Assembly (NCBI GenBank): GCA_035552195.1
Contig: DASZLU010000015.1
Span: 10,912-74,911, forward strand
From: CAIKMD01 sp035552195
GTDB lineage: Bacteria > Pseudomonadota > Alphaproteobacteria > ATCC43930 > CGMCC-115725
Direction of reading: 5' to 3'
DNA length: 64,000 nt
Shown here: positions 34,320 through 42,605 of the stretch, one piece after another
Layout: every line of letters starts with the position of its first letter
Numbering within the stretch: the first letter of the stretch is position 1
The notes under the pieces: generated by a model
What the model saw: the letters and a program-made list of their open reading frames with translations, nothing else
Databases searched by the model: none
Told to the model about the DNA's origin: nothing
Position numbers and translations under genes: made by a program

Positions 34320-34526
34320 ATGGCGACCGGCACGGTAAAATGGTTTAACACCCAGAAAGGCTACGGCTTTATCCAGCCAGACGATGGCGGCAAGGATGTC
34401 TTCGTCCACATCACCGCGGTCGAACGCGCTGGTATGCAGGGACTGGCCGAAGGCCAAAAGATCAAATACGATGTGACGATGGACCGTGGCAAAGCCGCGG
34501 CAGCGAACCTGTCAGCGATACGGTAA
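34320..34526 (+). CDS. Cold-shock domain protein (CspA family)
   Basis: 68 residues, a complete cold-shock OB fold: GTVKWFNTQKGYGFIQPDDGG carries RNP1 (KGYGFI) and DVFVHITAVE carries RNP2. It binds single-stranded nucleic acid and acts as an RNA chaperone. A GGAG lies upstream of the ATG at longer than ideal spacing. Stand-alone. Whether it is cold-inducible or constitutive is not shown by the sequence. Confidence 0.95.
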   Translation: MATGTVKWFNTQKGYGFIQPDDGGKDVFVHITAVERAGMQGLAEGQKIKYDVTMDRGKAAAANLSAIR

Positions 34527-34596
34527 TTGAAGGCGGCGAGGCGGCGTCGGTTTCCCCGCGCCCGTCTCGTACCGAACCTCACAGCGGCGCGTCTTA

Positions 34597-34636
34597 TTCG
34601 GGACCGACGAACCGGGTTCGGGACCGACGAACCGGG
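34597..34636. repeat. Perfect tandem duplication of a 20-bp unit
   Basis: TTCGGGACCGACGAACCGGG occurs twice head to tail (34597-34616 and 34617-34636). Within each unit TTCG...CGAA and CCGG elements give partial dyad symmetry. It lies between the csp gene and the tRNA-Glu gene, in a 171-base stretch with no reading frame. It could be a protein site or simply replication slippage. Confidence 0.7.
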
Positions 34637-34697
34637 CGGTTCGGAGTTGTCCCGGGAGCGACAGCGGGCTGCTTGAGCGCTAAATATTTGATTTAAT

Positions 34698-34773
34698 TGG
34701 CGTCCCCTGGGGGATTCGAACCCCCGTTACCGCCGTGAGAGGGCGGTGTCCTGGGCCTCTAGACGAAGGGGAC
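34698..34773 (-). tRNA. tRNA-Glu (anticodon CTC)
   Basis: A 76-base cloverleaf on the minus strand with an encoded CCA end. The acceptor stem is GTCCCC/GGGGAC. The anticodon stem CCGCC/GGCGG encloses loop CTCTCAC giving anticodon CTC. The T arm has GGGGGTTCGAATCCCCC. All arms pair well, so it should be functional and read GAG codons. Confidence 0.95.
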
Positions 34774-34785
34774 ACAGCGAGTCGT

Positions 34786-34814
34786 CGTATACCGGCACGG
34801 CTTGTTGCTGGCAA
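34786..34814 (-). promoter_or_regulatory. Probable sigma-70 promoter of tRNA-Glu
   Basis: On the minus strand, -35 TTGCCA (34814-34809) and -10 TATACG (34791-34786) are separated by 17 bases, about 13 bases upstream of the tRNA 5' end at 34773. A transcript start near 34779 would leave a short leader for RNase P. Confidence 0.6.
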
Positions 34815-34840
34815 GGGGGCGGTGTCGCCGTCGCGACGGC

Positions 34841-35326
34841 TCAGTCGCGGAAATTCACGTATTGCAGCGGTTGCTCGATCTTCAGGGCGCGTACCAGCGC
34901 GATCGCATCTTGGAGATCGTCGCGCTTCTTGCCGGACACGCGTAGCTCGTCGCCCTGAATCGCGGCCTGGACTTTGAGCTTGCCGTCCTTGATCGCGCGG
35001 ACGATGCGTTTGCTGAGTTCCTGATCGAGACCCTGACGTAGCGCAACGGTCTGGCGCACGCTCTGGCCGGCGGCTTTCTCCGGGTCCTTGAAGTCGAGCA
35101 CGCCGGCATCGACCTTGCGCCGCACCATGTGCATGCGCAGCAACTCTTGCACTTGGCGCAGCTTCAATTCGTCATCGGCAAGGATGGTCAGCGCGCTTTC
35201 GGTGCGCTTCACGGACGATTTGCTGTCCTTGAAATCGAAGCGCGTCGCGATTTCCCGCGCCAGTCCGGCAAGGGCATTGTCGACCTCGGCCAGATCGAGC
35301 TTGGAGACGATATCGAAACTCGGCAT
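34841..35326 (-). CDS. yajQ: YajQ family nucleotide-binding protein
   Basis: 161 residues, the family length. MPSFDIVSKLDLAEVDNAL at the start and SGKKRDDLQDAIALVRALK with NFRD at the end are family signatures; two ferredoxin-like domains are expected. Homologues bind cyclic di-GMP or nucleic acids, and the Xanthomonas member acts as a c-di-GMP effector. The ATG at 35326 replaces a longer open frame because the family N-terminus is MPSFD. Stand-alone gene. Confidence 0.93.
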   Translation of the reverse strand: MPSFDIVSKLDLAEVDNALAGLAREIATRFDFKDSKSSVKRTESALTILADDELKLRQVQELLRMHMVRRKVDAGVLDFKDPEKAAGQSVRQTVALRQGLDQELSKRIVRAIKDGKLKVQAAIQGDELRVSGKKRDDLQDAIALVRALKIEQPLQYVNFRD

Positions 35327-35475
35327 GACTACCCCGCACGCGAGAACTGTCGCAGCGAATATATATAGCTTTTGCAGCCGAAACCGGCCAGTACGGCGGC
35401 TTCGTTTACGCTCCGTTAAGCCTAAAACCGCAGGATGGACCACGTCGCATCCGGTCGTAATAAGGCATTCATCTC

Positions 35476-36468
35476 ATGACGGTTATCGCTCTGCCGGGCG
35501 CCTTCGTTGCCGCCGAATACCCCGCGGTCGTCGCCCTCTCGCCGGGCAATGCGCGCGAGATCTGGGCCGAGCGCCGCGCGGCGTTGGAGCAGGGCGGTCG
35601 TTCGTCGAATCCGGATGGCTATCATGGCAGCTGGGGAGACCGCCTCGTGCAGACAGCCAGCTTCGGCTTTGCCGGGGCCATGCGCGCGGTCGGCATCTAT
35701 GCCCGCGGGCGTCGCAATGCGTTGTCGCCGGCGCTGGTCGAGCGCGATTTCACGTTCTTCGACTTGCCGCCCGCCTTAGACGGCTATCGCATTCTCCATA
35801 TCAGCGATCCGCATCTCGATTGTCTTCCCGAGCTTGCGGGCATCGCGCGAAACCTCATCAGCGGCGTCAATGTCGACCTCGTCGCAATCACCGGCGATAT
35901 CCATGGCGCGCGGCACGCGCCGGTGGCGCGTTCGACCATGCCGCTGGCCGAATTGTTGACCGGACCGAAGGTACGCGATCGCGTCGTTGCCGTACTCGGC
36001 AATCACGATCCAGCCTGCATGGCCGAAGCGCTCGAGCATGTCGGCATCACGCCGCTGATCAACGAATCGCTGGTCATCGAACGCGATGGCGACCGCTTGG
36101 TCGTGACCGGGCTGGACGATGTGCACCGCTTTTACACGCCGGGTGCGAAACAGGCGCTCAACGATGCGCCCGCCGGTTTCCGTATCGCCCTGGTGCATTC
36201 GGCCGAGATCGCCGATCATGCCGCGACGGTGGGATTTGGGCTTTATCTCTGTGGTCACACGCATGGCGGCCAGATCTGCCTGCCAGACGGCCGTGCGCTT
36301 CTCACCCGGCTTCGGCGCTGCCATTTCGGGGCGCGAGGAGAGTGGCGCGCGGGCGCGATGATCGGCTATACCAGCAACGGCCTCGGCGTCGGCGAAGTAC
36401 CGCTGCGCTTCAATTGCCGGGGTGAGATCGCCGTCATCACGTTGCGACGTGGTGCGACCGGACATTAA
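35476..36468 (+). CDS. Metallophosphoesterase (YkuE/calcineurin-like)
   Basis: 330 residues. The binuclear metal motifs are in order: HISDPHLD near residue 113, TGDIHG near 145, GNHDPAC near 175, LVHSAEI near 240 and CGHTHGGQ near 258. The N-terminal 100 residues lack a signal peptide but include a possible membrane-associated helix. Similar proteins hydrolyse phospholipid headgroups or UDP-diacylglucosamine; here the substrate is unknown. The next gene, a YbhN-like membrane protein, follows after 39 bases. Confidence 0.85.
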   Translation: MTVIALPGAFVAAEYPAVVALSPGNAREIWAERRAALEQGGRSSNPDGYHGSWGDRLVQTASFGFAGAMRAVGIYARGRRNALSPALVERDFTFFDLPPALDGYRILHISDPHLDCLPELAGIARNLISGVNVDLVAITGDIHGARHAPVARSTMPLAELLTGPKVRDRVVAVLGNHDPACMAEALEHVGITPLINESLVIERDGDRLVVTGLDDVHRFYTPGAKQALNDAPAGFRIALVHSAEIADHAATVGFGLYLCGHTHGGQICLPDGRALLTRLRRCHFGARGEWRAGAMIGYTSNGLGVGEVPLRFNCRGEIAVITLRRGATGH

Positions 36469-36507
36469 GCGCGACCGGAAATTTAGCCGACCGAAGATGC
36501 TGCTTTG

Positions 36508-37479
36508 ATGATGAAATTCGCGCGATATGCCGCCGGTCTCGTGTTACTGGCCGCCTTGTTCTATTTCCGGCTGATCGATTTTGACGAATTGCGCAAGGCA
36601 CTGGCACATCCGGGGCTACTGACCCTGACCTGGCTGCTCTGCGTGCTGACGATCCCAGTCGCCGCGTTGCGCTGGCATATCCTTCTGCGCTCGCAAGGGC
36701 TGCAGCTGCATCTCTGGCATACGATGCGCATCGTCGCGATGGGGGCGTTCTTCGCGACTTTCCTGCCCGGCTCGGCCGGCGGCGATCTGGTGCGCGGTGT
36801 CTATATCTATCAGGCCTCGCATGGTCGCCGGACCAGCGCGCTCCTGTCGATCTTCATCGATCGGCTCATCGGTCTGGCCGCCTTCGTCATCTTCGGTGTC
36901 GTTGCGACGCTGACGCGGCCGGCGTCGGGCTATGGCGTCTTTGAATACAGCATCTTCGCTTTCGCGGCGCTTTTCGTGCTCGGAATCATCGTGCTTTTCG
37001 CGTTTGGGCACCGCATCGCTCAGTTCGTCAATCGCCTCTTCGCCGGGCGTTCGCAGAGGATCGCCGCGATCATCGACGATGCCGGCGACGCGCTCCATCA
37101 ATATTCGCGCCAGTGGCGCAGTGTCCTCTTGTGCCTCGTGATCTCGCTGTTCATCGTCTTCATTATCGCGGTGACGGTGGTGGTGATCGCCGATGCGACC
37201 GAATTTGGCGGCTTGAGCGCGGTCGAATACGGCATCGCCGGCGTTTATGCGATGATCGCCAACAGCCTGCCGTTTACGCCGGGCGGACTCGGCATCGGCG
37301 AAGGCGCTTTTGCCTCGGCTTGCGTTGCGCTCGAGCCGACGATCACCGGGATTCCCTATGGCACGATTTTCCTGGTATTGCGCTGCGTGATCGTGCTGTC
37401 GACCCTGCCAGGTCTCTTCGTCTATCTTTTCTACCCGCAGCGCGCGAGCCTGCTCGCACCGGCGAAAGCCAACCCCTAA
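36508..37479 (+). CDS. YbhN/UPF0104-type membrane protein (LPG synthase TM-domain family)
   Basis: 323 residues with about eight membrane segments. The family features ALRWHILLRSQG near residue 52, FFATFLPGSAGGDLVRG near 80 and TPGGLGIGEGAFA near 256 are those of the flippase-like region of lysylphosphatidylglycerol synthases, without the cytoplasmic aminoacyl-transfer domain. It may move or protect lipids in the inner membrane. The start may be 36505 or 36511. Follows a metallophosphoesterase that could act on the same lipid. Confidence 0.83.
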   Translation: MMKFARYAAGLVLLAALFYFRLIDFDELRKALAHPGLLTLTWLLCVLTIPVAALRWHILLRSQGLQLHLWHTMRIVAMGAFFATFLPGSAGGDLVRGVYIYQASHGRRTSALLSIFIDRLIGLAAFVIFGVVATLTRPASGYGVFEYSIFAFAALFVLGIIVLFAFGHRIAQFVNRLFAGRSQRIAAIIDDAGDALHQYSRQWRSVLLCLVISLFIVFIIAVTVVVIADATEFGGLSAVEYGIAGVYAMIANSLPFTPGGLGIGEGAFASACVALEPTITGIPYGTIFLVLRCVIVLSTLPGLFVYLFYPQRASLLAPAKANP

Positions 37480-37502
37480 AAGCCCATGGCAGCCTGTCTA
37501 AC

Positions 37503-37877
37503 ATGATGACGGGCCGCATCTTTCTCGCCGTTGCTGGCGCCGCCGGGGCGATCTCGGTCGCGGCCGATGCTGCCGCAACCCATCTGCTCGCGGGCGACGC
37601 TTACCGGCTCGGCCTCGCCGCGACCGCCTCGCGCTACGGCATGATCCATGCGGCGGCGTTACTGGCGTTGGCCTTTCTGATCGAACGCGGCGCGTGGTGG
37701 CTCGGTGCCGCTGGCTGGTGCTTTGTGATCGGCCTGGTGCTGTTCTGCGGCAGCCTCGATTTGCTCGCCGCCGGCGCACCGCATATCGTCGCGCATGCCG
37801 CGCCGTGGGGTGGCACGGCCTTCATCCTCGGCTGGCTCGCCGCGCTTGTCGCGGCGGCACGACCGACGAGGACCTAG
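37503..37877 (+). CDS. DUF423 (YgdD-like) small membrane protein
   Basis: 124 residues with four membrane segments, the DUF423 plan: FLAVAGAAGAISVAADAAATHLL, ASRYGMIHAAALLALAFL, LFCGSLDLLAAG and AHAAPWGGTAFILGWLAAL. No activity is known for the family. It follows the YbhN-like gene by 23 bases and overlaps the 3' end of the TAXI gene by 4 bases. Probably in an operon with the two genes before it. Confidence 0.82.
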   Translation: MMTGRIFLAVAGAAGAISVAADAAATHLLAGDAYRLGLAATASRYGMIHAAALLALAFLIERGAWWLGAAGWCFVIGLVLFCGSLDLLAAGAPHIVAHAAPWGGTAFILGWLAALVAAARPTRT

Positions 37878-38917
37878 CGCATCGCCGCCGGCACGGGGAT
37901 GCCGGCTTCTTTGTAATAGCGCATCGCGCCGGGATGCAGCGTAACGCCCAAGGTCGCAACCGTGTCGGCGGCGAGCGCGTGCCATGCCGGATTTTTCTCC
38001 GCCAGCGGTCCGAGCTGCGACCAGAAGGCCTTGGTCAGGGCATAGGCCGTCGCGTTGCCCATGCGCCGCGTGGTGTACATCCCGACCGGCACGGAGACGG
38101 TGGTGACGTCGGCATCCAGCCCCGGATAGGTGCCCTTCGGAATCGTCTGGGGGATGATGCTGTCGTCGGCGGCGACCATTTTCGTAATCGCCGCGGATGG
38201 CAGGCTGAGGATGCGGATCGGCGTCGCCTTGGCGATGTCGGCGATGCGCGGGATGGGGAAGCTGCCGGCCATGGCGAGGCCGCTGACCTTATTGGTCATC
38301 ACCGCATCCGGCGCGGCGTTGACGTCGATATCGAGCAATTGCACCTTGCTCTCGAGGCCAAGCACCTGCAGCGCGCTTTGCGTCACGCGTTCGCTGACGC
38401 TTCCCTTGGCACCGGGCACGAAAGTATGGCCCGCAAGATCGGTGATCGACTGAATGCCGCTGTCCTGGCGCACGATCCAATGCACGGTCTGCGTCGGCAG
38501 CGGGAAAAGGGCACGGAGGTCGTTATAGGCGCGATCGTGTTTGAAAGGCTGCGCGCCGCGCCGCGCGCGGGTGACGACGCTACGCGATGCGGTGAAGATC
38601 GCATTCGCCCCGTTCTTCGGCGCGTCGATGACGTTCTGAACCGTGCCCTGGCTTTCTTTGACATTGAGCGCGAAAGTACCGTTGGTCGCTAGGGCGATCG
38701 CTTCCGAGAATTGCCGCGCGAGCACGAAATTCGGATTGTCTGCCTTGCCGGCACGCACCGAGACTTGCGTCGTCTTTTCTTTATTCGTCGTCTCTTTTGC
38801 GGCGGCCCCTTTCGCCGGTGGCGGGCTCGCGGCGTCGGCGCGACCATAGGCGAGCGCCAGAACGATCCCGCACGCCAGGATATACGCGCTCGCTGCACGC
38901 CTGCGTCTTAGGATCAC
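37874..38917 (-). CDS. TAXI-family solute-binding protein, orphan
   Basis: 347 residues from GTG 38917, 5 bases after GGAG. Signal peptide ends near ADAA (residue 30). The TAXI pattern is visible in NPNFVLARQFSEAI, TGTFALNVKESQGTVQNV-like segments, DLAGHTFVPGAKGS and IPKGTYPGLDADVTTVSV near 260. These proteins serve TRAP transporters for dicarboxylates or amino acids, but no TRAP membrane subunits are nearby, so it must work with a distant transporter or serve as a sensor. Confidence 0.83.
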   Translation of the reverse strand: MILRRRRAASAYILACGIVLALAYGRADAASPPPAKGAAAKETTNKEKTTQVSVRAGKADNPNFVLARQFSEAIALATNGTFALNVKESQGTVQNVIDAPKNGANAIFTASRSVVTRARRGAQPFKHDRAYNDLRALFPLPTQTVHWIVRQDSGIQSITDLAGHTFVPGAKGSVSERVTQSALQVLGLESKVQLLDIDVNAAPDAVMTNKVSGLAMAGSFPIPRIADIAKATPIRILSLPSAAITKMVAADDSIIPQTIPKGTYPGLDADVTTVSVPVGMYTTRRMGNATAYALTKAFWSQLGPLAEKNPAWHALAADTVATLGVTLHPGAMRYYKEAGIPVPAAMR

Positions 38918-39048
38918 GCCTCTCCACCTGTTCTCATTGTGCTTGCGCCGCCGGATGATCGCGGCACAGCCCGAAAAGTCACCCGCTATACCGCCGTCGT
39001 CATCGCCCGGCAAGCGGGATCGGCGCGCGCAGCGCTCGCAAAAGCGTG

Positions 39049-39735
39049 ATGGGAGGGTCGTCGCTGTCGGCAAACGACGCTATGCTCGCCGCGATGACCC
39101 AAGGCCCGGCCTTTGACGCGGCGTTTCGGTCGCAATTGCGGCTTCTGCTCGAATGGCGGCGCGACGTTCGCCGCTTTCGCCGCGTTGCGCTCCCCAATGG
39201 GACGCTGGAGCGCTTGATTGAGATTGCCGCGCTCGCGCCATCGGTCGGGCTGAGCCAGCCCTGGCGCTTCGTCGTCGTCGAGAGCCCGGCGCAGCGCCAG
39301 GTGATCCGGCATAATTTCCTGCGCTGCAACGCCGAAGCGCTGGCGGCGCAATCGACCGATCGCACGGTGTGTTACGCGCAGTTGAAACTGGCCGGGCTCG
39401 ACGAGGCCCCGGTTCATCTCGCGGTCTTCGCCGACAGCGCGACCGAGCAAGGTCACGGCCTCGGGCGGCGCACCATGCCCGAGATGATCGACTATTCCGC
39501 CGTGGCAGCCGTGCATACGCTCTGGCTCGCCGCCCGCGCCGAGGGTATCGGCATGGGCTGGATATCGATCCTCGATCCGCCAGCGGTCGCCATGGCTCTC
39601 GATGTACCGGCAGTTTGGAAGCTGATCGGCTATTTCTGTCTTGGTTATCCGGAAGAGGAGGCGGTGATGCCGGAACTCGAACGTGAGGCTTGGGACCATC
39701 GCCGTCCGGCGGAAGCGTTTGTGCTGCGACGCTAA
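39049..39735 (+). CDS. bluB: 5,6-dimethylbenzimidazole synthase
   Basis: 228 residues, a flavin-dependent nitroreductase-fold enzyme that breaks down FMNH2 with O2 to form the lower ligand of vitamin B12. RRDVRRFRR near residue 37, APSVGLSQPWRFVVVES near 60, AALAAQSTDR-like region, YSAVAAVHTLWLAARAEGIGMGW near 148 and the LCLGYPEEE-like end resemble Sinorhizobium BluB. The exact start is uncertain (ATG 39049, 39082 or 39094). It follows no cobalamin operon here. Confidence 0.88.
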   Translation: MGGSSLSANDAMLAAMTQGPAFDAAFRSQLRLLLEWRRDVRRFRRVALPNGTLERLIEIAALAPSVGLSQPWRFVVVESPAQRQVIRHNFLRCNAEALAAQSTDRTVCYAQLKLAGLDEAPVHLAVFADSATEQGHGLGRRTMPEMIDYSAVAAVHTLWLAARAEGIGMGWISILDPPAVAMALDVPAVWKLIGYFCLGYPEEEAVMPELEREAWDHRRPAEAFVLRR

Positions 39736-39752
39736 AAAAAACGAGAGGTGTC

Positions 39753-40679
39753 ATGACGACGCTGCTTCTGACCCACGATGCTTGTCTTGCGCACGATCCC
39801 GGATTGCACCATCCGGAATCGCCGGCGCGGCTACGAGCGGTGTTGGCAGCGCTGAGCGATCCGGCGTTTGCGAAACTTGCCCGCCGCGAGGCGCCACGGG
39901 CAACGCTCGAGCAGATCGCGCTCGTTCATCCGGGCGACTTCGCCAAACGCTTGCTCGCCGTGGTGCCGCAGCAAGGCTATGCAGCGATCGATGCCGATAC
40001 GGTGCTCTCGCCCGGTTCAGGCGAAGCGGCGCTGCGTGCCGCCGGCGCCTGCATCGCCGCCGTCGATGCGGTGATGAAGAGCGAGGCGCAGAACGCGTTT
40101 TGCGCCGTGCGGCCGCCGGGCCATCATGCCGAGCCGCATCACGCGATGGGGTTCTGCCTCTTCAACAATGTCGCGATCGCGGCCGCGCACGCGCGCGGGA
40201 CGCATAAGATCGGACGAGTCGCGGTGATCGATTTCGACGTTCATCACGGCAACGGAACGCAGGCCGCTTTCGAGCGGGACGGCACGGTGCTCTATGCCTC
40301 GACACATCAGATGCCGCTCTATCCCGGCACCGGTGCGGCGAGCGAGCGTGGTGTCGGCAACATCATCAACGCGCCGCTGCGGCCGATGAGCGGCTCGGAG
40401 GCGTTTCGCAAGGCGTTCAGCATGGTCATCCTCCCGGCGCTCGATGCCTTCCGCCCTGAATTCGTGATCATTTCGGCGGGCTTCGATGCACATCGCGACG
40501 ACCCGCTGGCGCAGTTGATGCTCGTCGAAGCCGATTATGCCTGGGCGACCGAGCGACTCGTCGAGATCGCGAAAGAGCATGCCCAGGGCCGAATCGTTTC
40601 CTCGCTCGAGGGCGGCTACGACCTCGACGCTCTGGCTGCATCGGCGGCTGCCCATGTCGCCGCGCTGATGGCAGCCTAG
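39753..40679 (+). CDS. Histone-deacetylase-like amidohydrolase
   Basis: 308 residues. The zinc-hydrolase motifs are RPPGHHAEPHHAMGFCLFNN near residue 124, DFDVHHGNGTQ near 160, SAGFDAHRDDPL near 245 and EGGYDL near 290, with GRIVSS before it. Bacterial members act on acetylated polyamines or other acetylated amines (acetoin utilisation or acetylpolyamine amidohydrolase type). GAGG is 5 bases upstream of the ATG. It starts 17 bases after bluB, so they may be co-transcribed. Confidence 0.87.
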   Translation: MTTLLLTHDACLAHDPGLHHPESPARLRAVLAALSDPAFAKLARREAPRATLEQIALVHPGDFAKRLLAVVPQQGYAAIDADTVLSPGSGEAALRAAGACIAAVDAVMKSEAQNAFCAVRPPGHHAEPHHAMGFCLFNNVAIAAAHARGTHKIGRVAVIDFDVHHGNGTQAAFERDGTVLYASTHQMPLYPGTGAASERGVGNIINAPLRPMSGSEAFRKAFSMVILPALDAFRPEFVIISAGFDAHRDDPLAQLMLVEADYAWATERLVEIAKEHAQGRIVSSLEGGYDLDALAASAAAHVAALMAA

Positions 40680-40693
40680 CGCGGCGGATGGCG

Positions 40694-40726
40694 CGGTATC
40701 GGCGCCCCCCGCTTGCTCCGATACCG
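40694..40726. other. Hairpin between the deacetylase-like gene and xseB
   Basis: CGGTATCGG (40694-40702) pairs perfectly with CCGATACCG (40718-40726) over a 15-base loop. There is no T tract after it. It may terminate or attenuate transcription into the xseB-ispA operon, or it may be a regulator site. Confidence 0.4.
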
Positions 40727-40767
40727 GTCGGTCCCTAAATTGACCCGATGTTAGAAGGCAGCCTTTG

Positions 40768-41019
40768 ATGGCCGAATCGACGCTTCCAGCCGATATCGCA
40801 GGAATGAGCTTCGAAGTCGCGCTCGCCGAACTTGAGACGATCGTTAAACGTCTCGAGACCGGAAACGCCAAGCTCGACGATGCGATCTCGTCCTACGAAC
40901 GCGGCGCGCTCTTGAAGCAGCATTGCGAGGCAAAGCTGCGCGAGGCGCAATCGCGCGTCGATCGTATCGTCATGGGTGCCGACGGTTCACCCAGCGTCGA
41001 GAAGCTCTCACTTGACTGA
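40768..41019 (+). CDS. xseB: Exodeoxyribonuclease VII small subunit
   Basis: 83 residues. FEVALAELETIVKRLETGNAK and LDDAISSYERGALLKQHCEA are the family core helices; partner of XseA in degrading single-stranded DNA and in mismatch repair. ATG 40768 fits. Its stop lies within the first codons of ispA (8-base overlap), the usual alphaproteobacterial xseB-ispA arrangement. XseA is not in the window. Confidence 0.94.
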   Translation: MAESTLPADIAGMSFEVALAELETIVKRLETGNAKLDDAISSYERGALLKQHCEAKLREAQSRVDRIVMGADGSPSVEKLSLD

Positions 41020-41926
41020 ATTATTCTGGCCGGCTGCCACGCAACTCGAGGAAGCGCTCGCCGACACGGTGAAGCTCACCGATGCTGCGCTCGATAAACT
41101 GATCGTCGTGCCACAAGGCCTCGAAGCACGGGTCTTCGAGGCGATGCGTTATGCCACGCTCGCGCCCGGCAAGAGGCTGCGGCCTTTCCTGGTGCTGGCA
41201 AGCGCGCAGCTTTTCTCGGTGGCGCGACGCAGCGCGCTGCAGGTCGCTTGCGCGATCGAGATGGTTCACGCTTATTCGCTGGTGCATGACGATCTGCCGG
41301 CGATGGACAACAGCGATCTGCGCCGCGGCCGCCCGACGTGCCACAAGGCGTTTGACGATGCCACGGCGGTGCTCGCCGGCGATGGCTTGCTGACGGCGGC
41401 CTTCGAGGTGCTGGCCGACTCCGACACGCATGGCGATCCGGCGGTGCGCTGCGAGCTGGTTGCCTCCCTGGCGCAAGCCGCCGGCTCCAACGGCATGGTC
41501 GGCGGGCAGATGATCGATCTGATCGCCGAGCGCCGCTCTGATCTTGATATCGGCGCGATCACGCGGCTGCAGCGTCTGAAGACCGGCGCGCTGATCGCTT
41601 TCGCGTGCGAGGCGGGTGCGATCCTCGGTAAGGCGCCGCAGGATCTGCGGCTGGCGCTGCGCGGCTATGCGCATGATCTCGGCCTCGCCTTCCAAATCGC
41701 CGACGATCTGCTCGATGTCGAAGGGTCGTCCGCGGCGACCGGTAAGCCGGTCGGCGCCGACGCCGCCGCCGGGAAAGCGACTTTCGTTTCGATTCTCGGC
41801 GTCGAACGCGCCCGCGCCCAGGCCTCGTTACTGGTCAACCAAGCCGTCGCGCATCTCGAGCCTTTCGAGGCGCGAGCGCAATTGCTGCGCGATGCGGCGC
41901 GCTTCGTGGTCGATCGCCAAGCATGA
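41012..41926 (+). CDS. ispA: Farnesyl/geranyl diphosphate synthase
   Basis: 304 residues from a TTG overlapping xseB. The first Asp-rich motif is VHDDLPAMDN near residue 91, GDGLLTAAFE near 123, and the second Asp-rich motif is FQIADDLLDVEG near 232. These bind Mg and diphosphate for condensing IPP with DMAPP/GPP to farnesyl diphosphate, the precursor of squalene and hopanoids. Its stop overlaps the hpnM start (ATGATGG). Location beside hpnM supports a role in hopanoid supply. Confidence 0.92.
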   Translation: MTELFWPAATQLEEALADTVKLTDAALDKLIVVPQGLEARVFEAMRYATLAPGKRLRPFLVLASAQLFSVARRSALQVACAIEMVHAYSLVHDDLPAMDNSDLRRGRPTCHKAFDDATAVLAGDGLLTAAFEVLADSDTHGDPAVRCELVASLAQAAGSNGMVGGQMIDLIAERRSDLDIGAITRLQRLKTGALIAFACEAGAILGKAPQDLRLALRGYAHDLGLAFQIADDLLDVEGSSAATGKPVGADAAAGKATFVSILGVERARAQASLLVNQAVAHLEPFEARAQLLRDAARFVVDRQA

Positions 41927-42546
41927 TGGAACGCCGTTCGTTTTTGTTCGCCGCCACGGCGGCGTTGACGGTTGCGTGGCGCGGGGCTGAAAGCCGTGCT
42001 GCGACGACGCCGGCAGCGACCCTCAATAGCTTCTACGATACTTTGCTGGCGGTGATGAAAGACGGGCCGAAGCTCGGCTTTGTGGGCCGTCGGCAGAAGC
42101 TCGCGCCGGCGATCACCCAAGCCTTCGATCTGGCGCTGATGACGCGTCTCGTGGTGGGATTGCCCTGGCCGAGCCTGACGGTGGACGAGCAGAAGCAGCT
42201 CGTCAGCGCCTTTGCGGAATTTAGCATCGCGACCTATGCCAATCAGTTCGATGATTTCTCGGGCGAGAAGTTCGAGGTCGATCCGAAGGCCGCGCCGGCA
42301 CCGGGCAACGACGTCATCGTCAAAACCAAGCTCATTCAGTCGAATGGCGAGCCGGTCCAGCTCGATTATCTGCTGCGCCAGGAACAAGCCGAGTGGCGCA
42401 TCATCGACGTTTTCCTCAGCGGCACGATCAGCCAGTTGGCGGCGCGGCGCTCGGAATTCAGCGGTATCCTGCGCGAGCAGGGCGCGCGCGGCCTGATTGC
42501 GGTCCTGAAGGAAAAGACCCAAGCATTGGCCACCAGCAACGGCTGA
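41923..42546 (+). CDS. hpnM: HpnM, MlaC/Ttg2-family periplasmic lipid-binding protein
   Basis: 207 residues. A possible Tat-like signal is seen (ERRSFLFAATAALTVAW) ending near SRA. The MlaC-family body includes FYDTLLAVMKDG, IVKTKLIQSNGEPVQLDYLL and WRIIDVFLSGTISQLAARRSEF. MlaC proteins ferry lipids across the periplasm; the HpnM branch co-occurs with hopanoid genes and may carry hopanoids. Overlaps the stop of ispA by 4 bases. The mlaA homologue lies convergent after a strong terminator. Confidence 0.85.
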   Translation: MMERRSFLFAATAALTVAWRGAESRAATTPAATLNSFYDTLLAVMKDGPKLGFVGRRQKLAPAITQAFDLALMTRLVVGLPWPSLTVDEQKQLVSAFAEFSIATYANQFDDFSGEKFEVDPKAAPAPGNDVIVKTKLIQSNGEPVQLDYLLRQEQAEWRIIDVFLSGTISQLAARRSEFSGILREQGARGLIAVLKEKTQALATSNG

Positions 42547-42551
42547 AAGAG

Positions 42552-42578
42552 AAAGCGCGGCTCAATCAGCCGCGCTTT
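42552..42578. terminator. Strong bidirectional terminator between hpnM and mlaA
   Basis: AAAGCGCGGCT (42552-42562) pairs perfectly with AGCCGCGCTTT (42568-42578) around the loop CAATC: an 11-bp stem whose AAA/TTT ends plus the following GCTTTC serve both strands. It is 6 bases after the hpnM stop and 28 bases before the mlaA stop. Confidence 0.85.
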
Positions 42579-42605
42579 GCTTTCGATCGTAAGAGGACGT
42601 GCCGT

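Noticed and set aside
34841..35443. 200-codon version of yajQ
   Set aside because: The family starts MPSFD at 35326; the upstream 39 codons lie in the promoter region and lack family sequence.
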